NCBI GenBank assembly: GCA_965217015.1
Contig: OZ244224.1
Location: forward strand, 1,426,001-1,490,000
DNA length: 64,000 nucleotides
Reading direction: 5' to 3'
Origin: JAYQKL01 sp038142705
Lineage (GTDB): Bacteria; Pseudomonadota; Alphaproteobacteria; RS24
Each line of letters begins with the position of its first letter. Positions within the stretch are counted from its first letter, which is position 1. Shown piece after piece: positions 16,101 to 25,097 of this stretch. The position numbers were made by a program, and so were the translations under genes. The notes beneath the pieces are model-generated. The model worked only from the letters and a program-made list of their open reading frames with translations. It ran no database searches and was not told where the DNA came from.

Positions 16101-17027
16101 TTATTTTTTGCGACCAAAATTCGTCTGGTCGGTTTCCTGCCCCGCTTCAATAATGTCACGGCGGATTTGCCGCGTTCTTGTGAACAGGCTTTCTAGCGCA
16201 TCGCCATCTTTCCAGCGTATCGCGCGCTGCAACGCCGTCAGGTCTTCTGAAAAACGCCCAAGCATTTCCAAAACCGCGTCACCATTATTCAAAAAAACAT
16301 CGCGCCACATCACAGGGTCAGAGGCAGCGATGCGTGTAAAATCGCGAAACCCTCCAGCGCTATATTTAATCACTTCGCTTTGCGTGACAGCTTCCAAATC
16401 AGCCGCCGTGCCAACAATATTAAACGCGATTAAATGCGGCACATGGCTGGTAATCGCCAAAACAAGGTCATGATGATCCGGGTCCATAATTTCGACCTGG
16501 CTGCCAATCGCCTCCCATAAATTCCGAATATGCGCCACCGCTTCTGCATCGGTGTTATCCTCTGGTGTTAAAATGCACCAGCGATTTTCAAACAGTGTCG
16601 CAAACCCCGACTCGGGCCCAGAATGTTCAGTACCTGCAATCGGGTGACCCGGCACTAAATGTGCGTTTGCAGGCAAATGCGCCATAACCGCATCAATAAC
16701 AGAACGCTTCACCGACCCCACATCGGTTACAATCGCCCCTGCCTTGAGGCCGGGTGCCAGCTCTTTCATCACCGCGTCAATTGCCCCAATAGGCACATTC
16801 AAAAACACAATATCTGCCTGCGCCACTGCCTGTGCTGGCGTTTCGGCAATGCTGTCAACAAAGCCAATTTCAAGCGCTTTTTCACGCGTTTGCGCACTGC
16901 GCGCATAGCCCGTAATGTGGCTGCTCAACCCTTTTTCCTGAAACGCATGCCCCAGCGAAGAGCCAATAAGCCCCAATCCAATCAGGGCAATATGCGGACG
17001 ATTTTGAGTTTCTGATAACTGAGTCAT
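16101..17027 (-). CDS. tyrA: prephenate/arogenate dehydrogenase
   Basis: 308 aa. NAD(P)-dependent oxidative decarboxylation on the route to tyrosine. Rossmann motif GLGLIGSSLG is at the N-terminus. VTDVGSVKRSV, PGHPIAGTEHSG (catalytic His) and LAITSHVPHL are the family landmarks. No chorismate mutase or ACT domain is fused. The ATG overlaps the hisC stop as ATGA, so it ends the mutase-hisC-tyrA operon. Sequence alone does not settle whether prephenate or arogenate is preferred. Confidence 0.93.
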   Translation of the reverse strand: MTQLSETQNRPHIALIGLGLIGSSLGHAFQEKGLSSHITGYARSAQTREKALEIGFVDSIAETPAQAVAQADIVFLNVPIGAIDAVMKELAPGLKAGAIVTDVGSVKRSVIDAVMAHLPANAHLVPGHPIAGTEHSGPESGFATLFENRWCILTPEDNTDAEAVAHIRNLWEAIGSQVEIMDPDHHDLVLAITSHVPHLIAFNIVGTAADLEAVTQSEVIKYSAGGFRDFTRIAASDPVMWRDVFLNNGDAVLEMLGRFSEDLTALQRAIRWKDGDALESLFTRTRQIRRDIIEAGQETDQTNFGRKK

Positions 17028-18130
17028 ACCGCACCTTCTTGCATCTGGCGCAACTGTTGAAACACATCAACCACTTTTTTCATCGCCGTTTCTGTGCCAA
17101 TGGAAATGCGCAGGCTCTGTGGCAAACCATAAGAACCAACCACGCGTGCAATTAAACCTGCTTGACACAAAACCTCGTCAGCCCGCGCCGCATCAACCGC
17201 GCTTTTTGGGTCAAAATGCACCAGCAAGAAATTGGCCTCACTTGGCACCACATCAAACCCGAGCGCGGTGAGCTGGTCATAAAGCCAGTCGCGCCATTGC
17301 GTATTATGCGCCACCGCTTTGGCAATATGCGCAGTGTCTTTTACAGAGGCGATACCCGCCGCCATCGCCGCGCTATTAACATTAAAGGGCCCACGCATAC
17401 GATTAAGCACTTCAACAATATCGGGCGCACCATAGCCCCACCCTAGCCTCAGCGCGGCCAGGCCGTGAATTTTTGAAAAAGTGCGGGTCGTTAATACATT
17501 TTGCGCCTGCGCCACCAGCTCAAAGCCAGATTCATATTTTTCCTCTGGTACATATTCAGCATAAGCGCCATCAAGCACAAAAATAATATCGTCACGCAAG
17601 CCAGCATGCAGCGCCCGCACCTCGTCTTTGCTGAGCATAGTTCCGGTTGGATTATTTGGATTGGCCAGAAAAACAATTTTCGTTTTTTCGGTGACAGCTG
17701 CCAAAATCGCATCCACATCGGCCACCAAATTGGGTTCCGGCACGCTGACCGCCGTCGCTCCAGCGGCGGTTGCGGCTAGCTTGTAAACCAAAAAACCATG
17801 CGCGGTGTGTATCACCTCATCACCCGGCCCCGCATAGGCCTGAGGCAATAATTGTAGTAATTCGTCAGAGCCAAAGCCGCACACAATCTGGTCTGGATTG
17901 AGGCCGTGCTGGGCGGCAAGTGCTTCGCGCAAAGCCAGTGCACTGCCATCGGGATAAATCGCCAGACTATCGGCCGCCGCCAAATAGGCCTCAACCGCTT
18001 TGGGGCTAGGGCCGAGCGGGCTTTCATTGGCCGATAATTTAATTGGATTGGCCACACCCGCAATCGCCTCGCGCCCGCCTTGATAAGCGGGGAGGTCTAG
18101 AATACCAGGTTTAGGTTTTAACTGGGTCAT
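17024..18130 (-). CDS. hisC: histidinol-phosphate aminotransferase (broad-specificity HisC)
   Basis: 368 aa PLP-dependent class I/II aminotransferase. Landmarks: SANESPLGPSP, FGSDELLQLLPQAY, NPNNPTGT, the PLP-lysine in RTFSKIHGLAALRLGW, and the phosphate-binding Arg in SLRISIGT. Located between a chorismate mutase and tyrA, it probably also transaminates prephenate or phenylpyruvates, as HisC homologues in such operons do (inference). Only 3 bases separate it from the mutase gene. Confidence 0.93.
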   Translation of the reverse strand: MTQLKPKPGILDLPAYQGGREAIAGVANPIKLSANESPLGPSPKAVEAYLAAADSLAIYPDGSALALREALAAQHGLNPDQIVCGFGSDELLQLLPQAYAGPGDEVIHTAHGFLVYKLAATAAGATAVSVPEPNLVADVDAILAAVTEKTKIVFLANPNNPTGTMLSKDEVRALHAGLRDDIIFVLDGAYAEYVPEEKYESGFELVAQAQNVLTTRTFSKIHGLAALRLGWGYGAPDIVEVLNRMRGPFNVNSAAMAAGIASVKDTAHIAKAVAHNTQWRDWLYDQLTALGFDVVPSEANFLLVHFDPKSAVDAARADEVLCQAGLIARVVGSYGLPQSLRISIGTETAMKKVVDVFQQLRQMQEGAV

Positions 18131-18133
18131 ACC

Positions 18134-18874
18134 CTATTTGGCCTCCAAAAGCGCAAAACTGCCGCAAATGTAAAAATCATCTGCCGCCTCTTGTTGTTCC
18201 TCTTGTGTCACAAAACCAGATAATTTGGCAAGACAAATACCATCATGGCACAGTAAGGATTCCGCATTTTGGGGAAGCTTATCTTCAGGCCCAATCATCA
18301 ATGTGCAATCTGCACCGCTTGGCTCTGGCTGCACATAGCCCACACAAAAATATTCTGGCGTGGGCAGCAAAAGCGGCAATGTCAAAAACAAAAAGGGCGG
18401 TGCCATAGATGACTGGCCATATAAAGCATAAAGCGGCGCCAACCAGCTGGCTTCAGACTTGCCCAAAACGCCAATGGATTGCGGGTTAGCCTGTATTTTC
18501 TCTAAAATCATCAAATTGGTTTCACAAAGCGCATAATCAGCGGCTTGCCCAAATTGGGCTTTGGCAATGGCAACCGGAACATCATGGTAAAACACCTGCA
18601 AGGGCTTTTGCTGGCTTACTGAAGAAGAAATAATCTCCCGCCAAATGGCCTGAAAGCCCGCCAATGGAATGGGGGACTTTGTTTCATGATACCATTGCAA
18701 AAATTTCCGCATTTGCTGGGCTTCCCGCGCAGGACGCAGAATATGACTTTGCGGCATTTCTTTTTTGGCCTGCGCCACCTGATCAACAAGTTGCGCACGC
18801 GCACCAAGCAATTCAAGCAATTGCGTATCAACCGCGTCAATATCATCGCGCAATTTTGCCAAATCTGGTTTCAT
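18134..18874 (-). CDS. chorismate mutase (AroQ) with C-terminal extension
   Basis: 246 aa from the ATG at 18874; an ATG at 18895 would add seven residues. Residues 4-85 are an AroQ helical domain: LAKLRDDIDAVDTQLLELLGARAQLV with the active-site Arg, then the Lys in QAKK and the R-A-R pattern before QMRKFLQ. About 160 further residues (VFYHDVPVAIAKAQFG onward) match no domain I can name. They resemble the extension on other alphaproteobacterial mutases and may bind a ligand. It is the first gene of the operon with hisC and tyrA. Confidence 0.85.
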   Translation of the reverse strand: MKPDLAKLRDDIDAVDTQLLELLGARAQLVDQVAQAKKEMPQSHILRPAREAQQMRKFLQWYHETKSPIPLAGFQAIWREIISSSVSQQKPLQVFYHDVPVAIAKAQFGQAADYALCETNLMILEKIQANPQSIGVLGKSEASWLAPLYALYGQSSMAPPFLFLTLPLLLPTPEYFCVGYVQPEPSGADCTLMIGPEDKLPQNAESLLCHDGICLAKLSGFVTQEEQQEAADDFYICGSFALLEAK

Positions 18875-18995
18875 TTCCGTCTGCCCATTCCTCATCTTAT
18901 GCTTTCTTAAATACCGAATAAAGTTTAGTCTTAATCACCATAGGCAAAAAATCAAAGCAAAGATTGACTTTTCTGTCCACACGCGCAATTTACTG

Positions 18996-20174
18996 ATGAT
19001 TATGACTGATACAACCGCAAAACCGCCAAAAGAAGATAAAAATAACCCACAAGGCAATGAAAAGTTTCATATTTTTGACAATGCCTTGCCGCTTGATAGT
19101 GGCGAGACATTACAACCTTTCACCATTGCTTATCAAAGCTGGGGGCGGCTCAATGCGGATAAATCAAATGCAATTTTGATTTGCCATGCGTTAACCGGCG
19201 ATCAATATGCCGCTGGCACCAATCCTTTAACCCAAAAACCAGGCTGGTGGTCAACCCTGATTGGAAAAGGCAAACCGCTTGATCCGGAAAAATATTTTAT
19301 CATTTGTAGCAATGTTATTGGCGGGTGCAGTGGCAGCACAGGTCCAGCAAGCCAAAACCCAAAAACCGGTAAACCCTATGGGCTGGATTTTCCGGTTATC
19401 ACCATTGGCGATATGGTGCGCGCTCAAGCCATGTTGCTTGATGCGTTGGGCATCGACAAACTATTTAGCGTCATTGGCGGCTCAATGGGTGCCATGCAGG
19501 TCATTCAATGGACAACGGCCTATCCAGACCGTATTCAGACCGCCATACCGATTGCGGGCGCGGCCCGACATTCGGCACAAAACATCGCCTTTCACGAAGT
19601 TGGGCGCCAAGCCATTATGGCCGATATAGACTGGCAGGGTGGCACTTATTATGCCAATGCGCGTATCCCACGCAAAGGCCTTGCTGTGGCGCGTATGGCG
19701 GCGCATATCACTTATTTATCTGAAGCGGCTTTGACACGTAAATTTGGCCGGAATTTGCAAGAGCGCGAAAAACTGAGCTATGGCTTTGAGGCTGATTTCC
19801 AGATTGAAAGTTATTTGCGCCATCAAGGTTTCACTTTTGTGGAGCGGTTTGATGCCAATAGCTATCTCTATATTACGCGGGCCATGGATTATTTTGATAT
19901 TGCCGAAGATAATGACGGTGTTTTGGCGCAAGCCTTTCAGAATTGCCAGACGCGGTTTTGCGTCATGTCTTTCACATCTGATTGGCTTTTCCCAACCAGT
20001 GAAAGTCAAATGCTTGTGCGCGCCCTTAACAGCGCGGGCGCAAATGTCAGCTTTGTCGAAATTGAAAGCGATAAAGGTCATGATGCCTTTTTGCTTGATG
20101 AGCCAGAAATGTTTGATGCGCTGAACGGATTTTTATCTGCCGCAGCGTCTGATTTTGGGGTGACGCATGACTGA
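18996..20174 (+). CDS. metX: homoserine O-acetyltransferase
   Basis: 392 aa α/β-hydrolase that acylates homoserine, the first committed step to methionine by direct sulfhydrylation. Motifs: NAILICHALTGD, the nucleophile elbow GGSMGAMQ, the Asp in FTSDWLFP and the His in DKGHDAFLLDEP. The start is ambiguous between ATG 18996 and 19002. It overlaps metW by 8 nt. A SAM riboswitch was looked for in the 100-bp leader and not seen. Confidence 0.95.
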   Translation: MIMTDTTAKPPKEDKNNPQGNEKFHIFDNALPLDSGETLQPFTIAYQSWGRLNADKSNAILICHALTGDQYAAGTNPLTQKPGWWSTLIGKGKPLDPEKYFIICSNVIGGCSGSTGPASQNPKTGKPYGLDFPVITIGDMVRAQAMLLDALGIDKLFSVIGGSMGAMQVIQWTTAYPDRIQTAIPIAGAARHSAQNIAFHEVGRQAIMADIDWQGGTYYANARIPRKGLAVARMAAHITYLSEAALTRKFGRNLQEREKLSYGFEADFQIESYLRHQGFTFVERFDANSYLYITRAMDYFDIAEDNDGVLAQAFQNCQTRFCVMSFTSDWLFPTSESQMLVRALNSAGANVSFVEIESDKGHDAFLLDEPEMFDALNGFLSAAASDFGVTHD

Positions 20175-20823
20175 CCCGACACTCAAACCACACCAATCCG
20201 CGCCCGGCACAATCTCAGCCGACCGCATAGATTTATTGCTCATCTCCAGCCTTGTGCCAAATCAGGCGCGGGTGCTGGATATTGGCTGCGGGGAAGGTGA
20301 CTTATTAGCGCTGCTCAAAGCACAAAAGCATATTGATGGGCGCGGGCTTGAAATTTCACAACGCAATGTCAATACATGTGTGGCACGCGGGCTGTCTGTG
20401 GTGCAAGGTGACGGTGATCGTGATTTAGAACAATATCCCGATAAGGGGTTTGACTATGCGATTCTCAGCCAAACGCTCCAAGCCATGCAAAAACCTGAAG
20501 ATGTGCTGGTGCAGCTTTCGCGCATATCCCATAAGCTGGTCGTTTCCATACCCAATTTTGGGCATTGGCGGGTGCGGCTAAACCTGCTGCGCTCTGGCCG
20601 CATGCCGCGCACCAAAACGCTTGATTCAGAATGGTATAACACCCCGAATATCCATTTATGCACGCTTTTGGATTTTAATGAATTATGCGCGCATCTCAAT
20701 TTAACGATTGAGCATTGCATTTTAATGCGCAATGGGACGACACGAAACCTGACGCGCGCGCCAAGCGGATTGGAAAACCTGCTTACAGAACAAGCCATTT
20801 ACACCCTCAGCACGGGCGACTAA
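20167..20823 (+). CDS. metW: methionine biosynthesis protein MetW
   Basis: 218 aa SAM-methyltransferase-fold protein. Motif I is VLDIGCGEGDLLALL, followed by GRGLEISQRNVNTCVARGLSVVQGD and YAILSQTLQAM. MetW is almost always the partner of MetX and is needed for its activity in several proteobacteria. The 8-base overlap with metX implies translational coupling. Confidence 0.94.
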   Translation: MTDPTLKPHQSAPGTISADRIDLLLISSLVPNQARVLDIGCGEGDLLALLKAQKHIDGRGLEISQRNVNTCVARGLSVVQGDGDRDLEQYPDKGFDYAILSQTLQAMQKPEDVLVQLSRISHKLVVSIPNFGHWRVRLNLLRSGRMPRTKTLDSEWYNTPNIHLCTLLDFNELCAHLNLTIEHCILMRNGTTRNLTRAPSGLENLLTEQAIYTLSTGD

Positions 20824-20834
20824 TACCACATCAG

Positions 20835-21611
20835 TTAAATTTTCTTACGCTGCACTTTTTGGGTTTGTGGCGCAAGCACGGGTTTAGGCTTAAGACGGCG
20901 ATGTTTTTGTTGGTTCTTGTGACCATCAAGCGGGGCATAAACCAGCTTGGTTGCTTCCACAATTTGTAAACCGCATAAACGCGGGAACAAGTTTTCCCCT
21001 GCTTTTTCAAAATAGGGGAAAAAGCGCGGAAAGAATTTGAGGCCAAATCTCCAAAAAACGGGCGGGCAAAACAAGCTGGCCGACCAAAATGTTGGCACCA
21101 GCTCGGCCTTATGCAAGGCGCGGCGCAATTGTGATTGGTTAAATGGCTGGCCAGCGCCCCATGGGCTATGGTCGCTGCGCGACCACCAACCCAAACGGTT
21201 AGGGGTCACAGCAAGTATTTTCCCGCCCGGCACCAGCACGCGCCGCAATTCTGCTAAAAACCCAGCAATATCGCCCGCATGCTCAAGACCATGCATCAGC
21301 AAAATACGATCTATCGAATTATCCGCTAAGGGCAGCAGGCCACCCTCAATAAGAGCGGTTTGATTGCCCGATGCGTGCGGCATTTGCCAACCAAAAACCC
21401 CCATTTGGGCTAACATAAAAGCGTATAAATCCGCGTCAGGCCAAAGTTTTTCAAGATATGGCAAGCCATAGCCTATGGCTAAAATCCGCCAATCTTCTTC
21501 TTTTTGCGTGGCTGGCCAAATTTCGCCAATTTTATCCGAAACATGCGCAAAAACAGGCTGGCCAAACGCACTGGCATAAAATTCGCGTAAACTAATCACA
21601 TCATAATGCAT
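20835..21611 (-). CDS. class I SAM-dependent methyltransferase
   Basis: 258 aa. Methyltransf_11-like: the SAM site is atypical (ILAIGYGLPYLEKLWP in place of the usual GCGxG), then LPLADNSIDRILLMHGLEH and ELRRVLVPGGKILAVTPNRLGWWSR. The C-terminal ~60 residues are aromatic and basic and end KPVLAPQTQKVQRKK. The gene is divergent from gloB, a pairing that is conserved in alphaproteobacteria. The substrate is unknown. Confidence 0.85.
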   Translation of the reverse strand: MHYDVISLREFYASAFGQPVFAHVSDKIGEIWPATQKEEDWRILAIGYGLPYLEKLWPDADLYAFMLAQMGVFGWQMPHASGNQTALIEGGLLPLADNSIDRILLMHGLEHAGDIAGFLAELRRVLVPGGKILAVTPNRLGWWSRSDHSPWGAGQPFNQSQLRRALHKAELVPTFWSASLFCPPVFWRFGLKFFPRFFPYFEKAGENLFPRLCGLQIVEATKLVYAPLDGHKNQQKHRRLKPKPVLAPQTQKVQRKKI

Positions 21612-21691
21612 GATTTATGGATTTAACCTCTATATATTCTATTATAAATAGCTATCAAACCTTAATCGAAACCGAGCAGGATGCAACTCTC

Positions 21692-22468
21692 ATGACGGGA
21701 TTAGAAATTGAACAATTTGCGTGCCTAGATGATAATTATGGTTATCTGATACATGATGCCAGTTCTGGTGTCACAGCCTGTATCGACACACCTGATGCTG
21801 AAGTTATTCGTCAAACACTAAAAAACAAAGGCTGGCGGTTAACGCATATTTTTAACACCCATCACCATCCTGACCATGCGGGCGGCAATATGTCTTTGCA
21901 AGAAGAAACAGGGTGCGAAATTATTGGCCCTGCTGGTGAATGGGAAAAAATACCCGGCCTGACACGCGCTGTGGATCAGGGGGATATGGTGGTATTTGGC
22001 ACGCATTATTTTGAAATCATCAATGTTGGTGGGCATACGCTCGGGCATATTGCCTATTTTAATCGTCAAGAAAAATTAGCCTTTGTCGGCGATGCTTTAT
22101 TTGCATTGGGGTGTGGGCGTATGTTTGAAGGCACGCCAGCACAAATGTGGGCGTCTTTGAGCCGTCTCAACCGCTTGCCGCAAGATACGCAAATTTTTTG
22201 CGCGCATGAATATACACTCGCCAATGCCGCTTTTGCGCTCAGCATCGACCCTGACAATCCAGACCTCAAAGCGCGGGTTATGGATATTCAGGCGCGGCGC
22301 GAACAAAATCTGCCAACAGTGCCAAGCCTGCTCGGGCTGGAGCAAAAAACAAATCCGTTTTTGCGCGTCACTGACCCGACCATTCGTGCTGGCATGAATA
22401 TGTTAGACGCCAGCAATATCGATGTATTTGCTGAAATGCGTCAGCGTAAAGATAATTTCAAAGGCTAG
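21692..22468 (+). CDS. gloB: hydroxyacylglutathione hydrolase (glyoxalase II)
   Basis: 258 aa from the ATG at 21692, which matches the family start LEIEQFACLDDNYGYLI. The frame is open to 21617, but this would run into the promoter of the divergent gene. It hydrolyses S-lactoylglutathione to lactate and glutathione. Metallo-β-lactamase metal ligands: THHHPDHAGG, the His in GGHTLGHIAY, FVGDALFALGCGRMFEG and CAHEYT. The C-terminal glutathione-site region is present. Confidence 0.95.
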   Translation: MTGLEIEQFACLDDNYGYLIHDASSGVTACIDTPDAEVIRQTLKNKGWRLTHIFNTHHHPDHAGGNMSLQEETGCEIIGPAGEWEKIPGLTRAVDQGDMVVFGTHYFEIINVGGHTLGHIAYFNRQEKLAFVGDALFALGCGRMFEGTPAQMWASLSRLNRLPQDTQIFCAHEYTLANAAFALSIDPDNPDLKARVMDIQARREQNLPTVPSLLGLEQKTNPFLRVTDPTIRAGMNMLDASNIDVFAEMRQRKDNFKG

Positions 22469-22481
22469 AAACAGGTGAGTT

Positions 22482-22967
22482 ATGTCCCCCGCATCATTTT
22501 TTGAATCACCCGCCACCGCTTTGACCGCCCGCGAAATAACGCAAATTTTTGATATGGAGCCTTTCCCCTTAGGCGGCAAGGCCTGCGCGCAACCCCCTGC
22601 GCCTGAAAATAACACGACAGATAAAGAGCCGCAGTCTGTTTCAACTTTTTTAGTGCTGCTTGAGGTCGGTGATGTGCTGGCTTGGCATCGTTATCAAGGC
22701 ACACAGAACTGGTTTTGGCATGCGGGCGGGCCAGTGACAATGAGCCTGTCGCCAAATGGCCATGACGCATCGGCTTTGCATCTTGGTAGTCATTTCCAAG
22801 CAGGGCAAAAGCCGCATCTGCATATTCCGACACAAAACTGGATGACAGCGGAAACATTGGGGGAGTGGAGTTTGTTGGGCTGTGTTTATGCACCCCGCTT
22901 TGCGGCTGATTTATTTGAACGCGCGCCTGATAATTGGTATCCCAAGCCGCGCCCTCCAGCCGCATAA
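22482..22967 (+). CDS. cupin superfamily protein (DUF985)
   Basis: 161 aa, DUF985-type cupin. Two β-barrel motifs are visible: the W-H-R in VLAWHRYQGTQNWFWHAGGPVTMSL, and the later GEWSLLGCVYAPRF. A sugar- or acid-binding role has been suggested for the family, without a proven reaction. A stretch with Pro/Ala and Thr (CAQPPAPENNTTDKEPQS) is inserted early and looks flexible. It lies 13 bases after gloB and probably shares its transcript. Confidence 0.82.
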   Translation: MSPASFFESPATALTAREITQIFDMEPFPLGGKACAQPPAPENNTTDKEPQSVSTFLVLLEVGDVLAWHRYQGTQNWFWHAGGPVTMSLSPNGHDASALHLGSHFQAGQKPHLHIPTQNWMTAETLGEWSLLGCVYAPRFAADLFERAPDNWYPKPRPPAA

Positions 22968-23001
22968 AACGACTATGAGCGAATAAGAGAAAAGGCATCA
23001 C

Positions 23002-24498
23002 GTGAGTTTATCTATTAAACAGGAATGGGTCACACAGACAGGCGCGCTCGTCACCGCGCTGGATTGGCTTGACCCCTGTGCGAGTTTTTCTGGTTTTGCG
23101 GACCAGCCTTTCGCGCTTTGGTTTGACTCGGCAGACACCGCCCACCCCGCCGGACGCTATTCTTATATTGCCGTCGCGCCTTTTGAAACCATATCCATCA
23201 AACAAGGCCAGCTTGATGGCATGCCAGTTGAGCCTTTTGACCATTTGAAAATGCGGCTTGCCCATTATCAGGAAGATTGGGACGACCTGCCCGATAACAT
23301 AAAAAATCAGCTAACCCCTTTTAAAGGCGGTGTGGGCGGGTATTTTGGCTATGACCTCGCGCAAGGCCTTGAACAATTGCCGCCCCCCATCGCGCCCTAT
23401 GCAATTGATGATGCGGGCCTGCCCGATTTAATGGCAGGGCTTTATGATGTGGTGCTGGCTTTTGACCATCACGCCCAAAATTGCTTTTTATTATCATCTG
23501 GCTTTCCAGAAACCAAAGCCGCTTTGCGCGCCCACCGCGCCCGCCAACGCCGCGACTGGCTTTGCGAAAAACTTGCGGGCATTCCCGCCGCACCAGCACA
23601 TGAGCCGCTTTCTTTTCCAACATTAGAAACGCCGCCGCAAAGCCCCTTATCGGCAGAGGATTATCAATCACGCGTGCAAAAAATCATCGATTATATTTAT
23701 GCGGGTGATATTTTTCAGGCCAATCTGGCACACCGGTTTACGGCTAAACTTAATGCGCAAGACAGCGCCTTTGCTTTTTATAAACGGTTGCGCCATGTAT
23801 CAGCCGCGCCATTTGCTGGTTTTTTCCAGCTCGGTGATTGGGCGCTGGCTTCTGCCTCGCCAGAACGGTTTTTATCTTGTGATAAGGAAATGGTTGAAGC
23901 GCGTCCGATTAAAGGCACCCGTCCGCGCCAGAAAGACCCGCAAGCGGATAAAGCATTAGCAGAGGAGTTGCGCACGGACCAAAAAGAGCGGGCCGAAAAT
24001 ATTATGATTGTTGATTTATTGCGCAATGATATTTCGAAAGTCTGTACAGAAGGCAGCATAGAAGTGCCGAGCCTTTGCGCGGTTGAAAGTTTCCCCAATG
24101 TGCATCACTTAGTGTCCATCATTCAAGGCCGCTTGAAACCCGATGCCGGTGCCACTGATTTATTAAAGGCTTGTTTTCCGGGCGGTTCGATTACGGGTGC
24201 GCCGAAAATCCGCGCTATGGAAATCATTGCTGAATTAGAGAATAACTGTCGCGGGCCGTATTGCGGCGCGCTGAGCTTTATTGGTTTCGATGGCGTAATG
24301 GACAGCAATATCACAATCCGCACACCGATTATATCAGGCCAGAATATCAGTTTTCAGGTCGGGGGCGGCATCACTGCGCAAAGCCAGCCTGAGGCAGAAT
24401 ATCGCGAGACTTTGCATAAAGCTGAAGGGATTTTGCGGGCGCTGGGTCTGTCACAATCAGAAAACCAAAACCTGTCTCACAAAAAGAGCCGCGCATGA
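23002..24498 (+). CDS. pabB: aminodeoxychorismate synthase component I
   Basis: 498 aa from a GTG at 23002. It aminates chorismate to 4-amino-4-deoxychorismate for folate. PIKGTRPR carries the Lys nucleophile that marks PabB, where anthranilate synthase TrpE has PIAGT. IVDLLRNDISKVC, SFPNVHHLVSIIQGRL and CFPGGSITGAPK complete the chorismate-enzyme core. Full-length N-terminal domain present. It overlaps pabA by four bases (ATGA). Confidence 0.94.
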   Translation: MSLSIKQEWVTQTGALVTALDWLDPCASFSGFADQPFALWFDSADTAHPAGRYSYIAVAPFETISIKQGQLDGMPVEPFDHLKMRLAHYQEDWDDLPDNIKNQLTPFKGGVGGYFGYDLAQGLEQLPPPIAPYAIDDAGLPDLMAGLYDVVLAFDHHAQNCFLLSSGFPETKAALRAHRARQRRDWLCEKLAGIPAAPAHEPLSFPTLETPPQSPLSAEDYQSRVQKIIDYIYAGDIFQANLAHRFTAKLNAQDSAFAFYKRLRHVSAAPFAGFFQLGDWALASASPERFLSCDKEMVEARPIKGTRPRQKDPQADKALAEELRTDQKERAENIMIVDLLRNDISKVCTEGSIEVPSLCAVESFPNVHHLVSIIQGRLKPDAGATDLLKACFPGGSITGAPKIRAMEIIAELENNCRGPYCGALSFIGFDGVMDSNITIRTPIISGQNISFQVGGGITAQSQPEAEYRETLHKAEGILRALGLSQSENQNLSHKKSRA

Positions 24499-25097
24499 TT
24501 TTGATTATTGATAATTATGACAGCTTTGTGCACATGCTCGGCCAATATATTGGGGAGCTTGGCTATGAACGCCAATTTGTGCGCAATGACCGTATTGATA
24601 TTCGTAGCATCTTAGCGCGCCCGCCGGACGCTATTGTTTTATCGCCTGGCCCCGCCACCCCGCAAAAAGCTGGCATTTGCATTGAGCTGGTCAAAGCCTG
24701 TCAGGGGCGCATTCCTGTTTTAGGGATTTGTCTGGGTCATCAAGCGATTGCGGTGGCCTATGCCGAATTAGCCGGCGAGGCCGCGCAACACACTGTTACC
24801 CGCGCGCCCTATCCGGCGCATGGTGTCAGTGCGGATATTCACCACACCAACCACCCGCTTTTTGCAGGCATACCCTCGCCATTTGCTGCCGCGCGCTATC
24901 ACTCTTTGGCGATTGCTCATATGCCAAAAACCTTAACCCCTCTCGCGCACACACAAGATGGCATTAACATGGCCGTGGGTGACGAGGCGGCGCAAATTTA
25001 CGGGCTTCAATTCCATCCCGAAAGCATTTTAACCCCGCATGGCAAACAGGTTTTACAAAATTTCTTTACTCTCACGCAAAAACAGGTGGCCGCATGA
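24495..25097 (+). CDS. pabA: aminodeoxychorismate synthase component II (glutamine amidotransferase)
   Basis: 200 aa class I glutamine amidotransferase that feeds ammonia to PabB. Motifs: DNYDSFVHMLGQY, SPGPATPQKAG, the catalytic Cys in GICLGHQAI, and the His-Glu pair in LQFHPES. Start and stop overlap its neighbours by four bases each (ATGA), which fits a tightly coupled pabB-pabA-pabC operon. TrpG is the main alternative, but the PIKGT motif of the partner argues for PabA. Confidence 0.93.
   Translation: MILIIDNYDSFVHMLGQYIGELGYERQFVRNDRIDIRSILARPPDAIVLSPGPATPQKAGICIELVKACQGRIPVLGICLGHQAIAVAYAELAGEAAQHTVTRAPYPAHGVSADIHHTNHPLFAGIPSPFAAARYHSLAIAHMPKTLTPLAHTQDGINMAVGDEAAQIYGLQFHPESILTPHGKQVLQNFFTLTQKQVAA

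Noticed and set aside
18896..18995. SAM riboswitch before metX
   Set aside because: The 100-bp leader has no visible match to the SAM-II or SAM/SAH consensus, and it must also serve the divergent chorismate mutase gene.
22480..23001. 173-aa frame antisense to the DUF985 cupin gene
   Set aside because: The plus strand encodes a recognisable DUF985 protein. The antisense frame has no motif and no ribosome-binding site.
23002..25097. trpE-trpG pair
   Set aside because: The PIKGT motif with the nucleophilic Lys and the following pabC gene fit pab better than anthranilate synthase.
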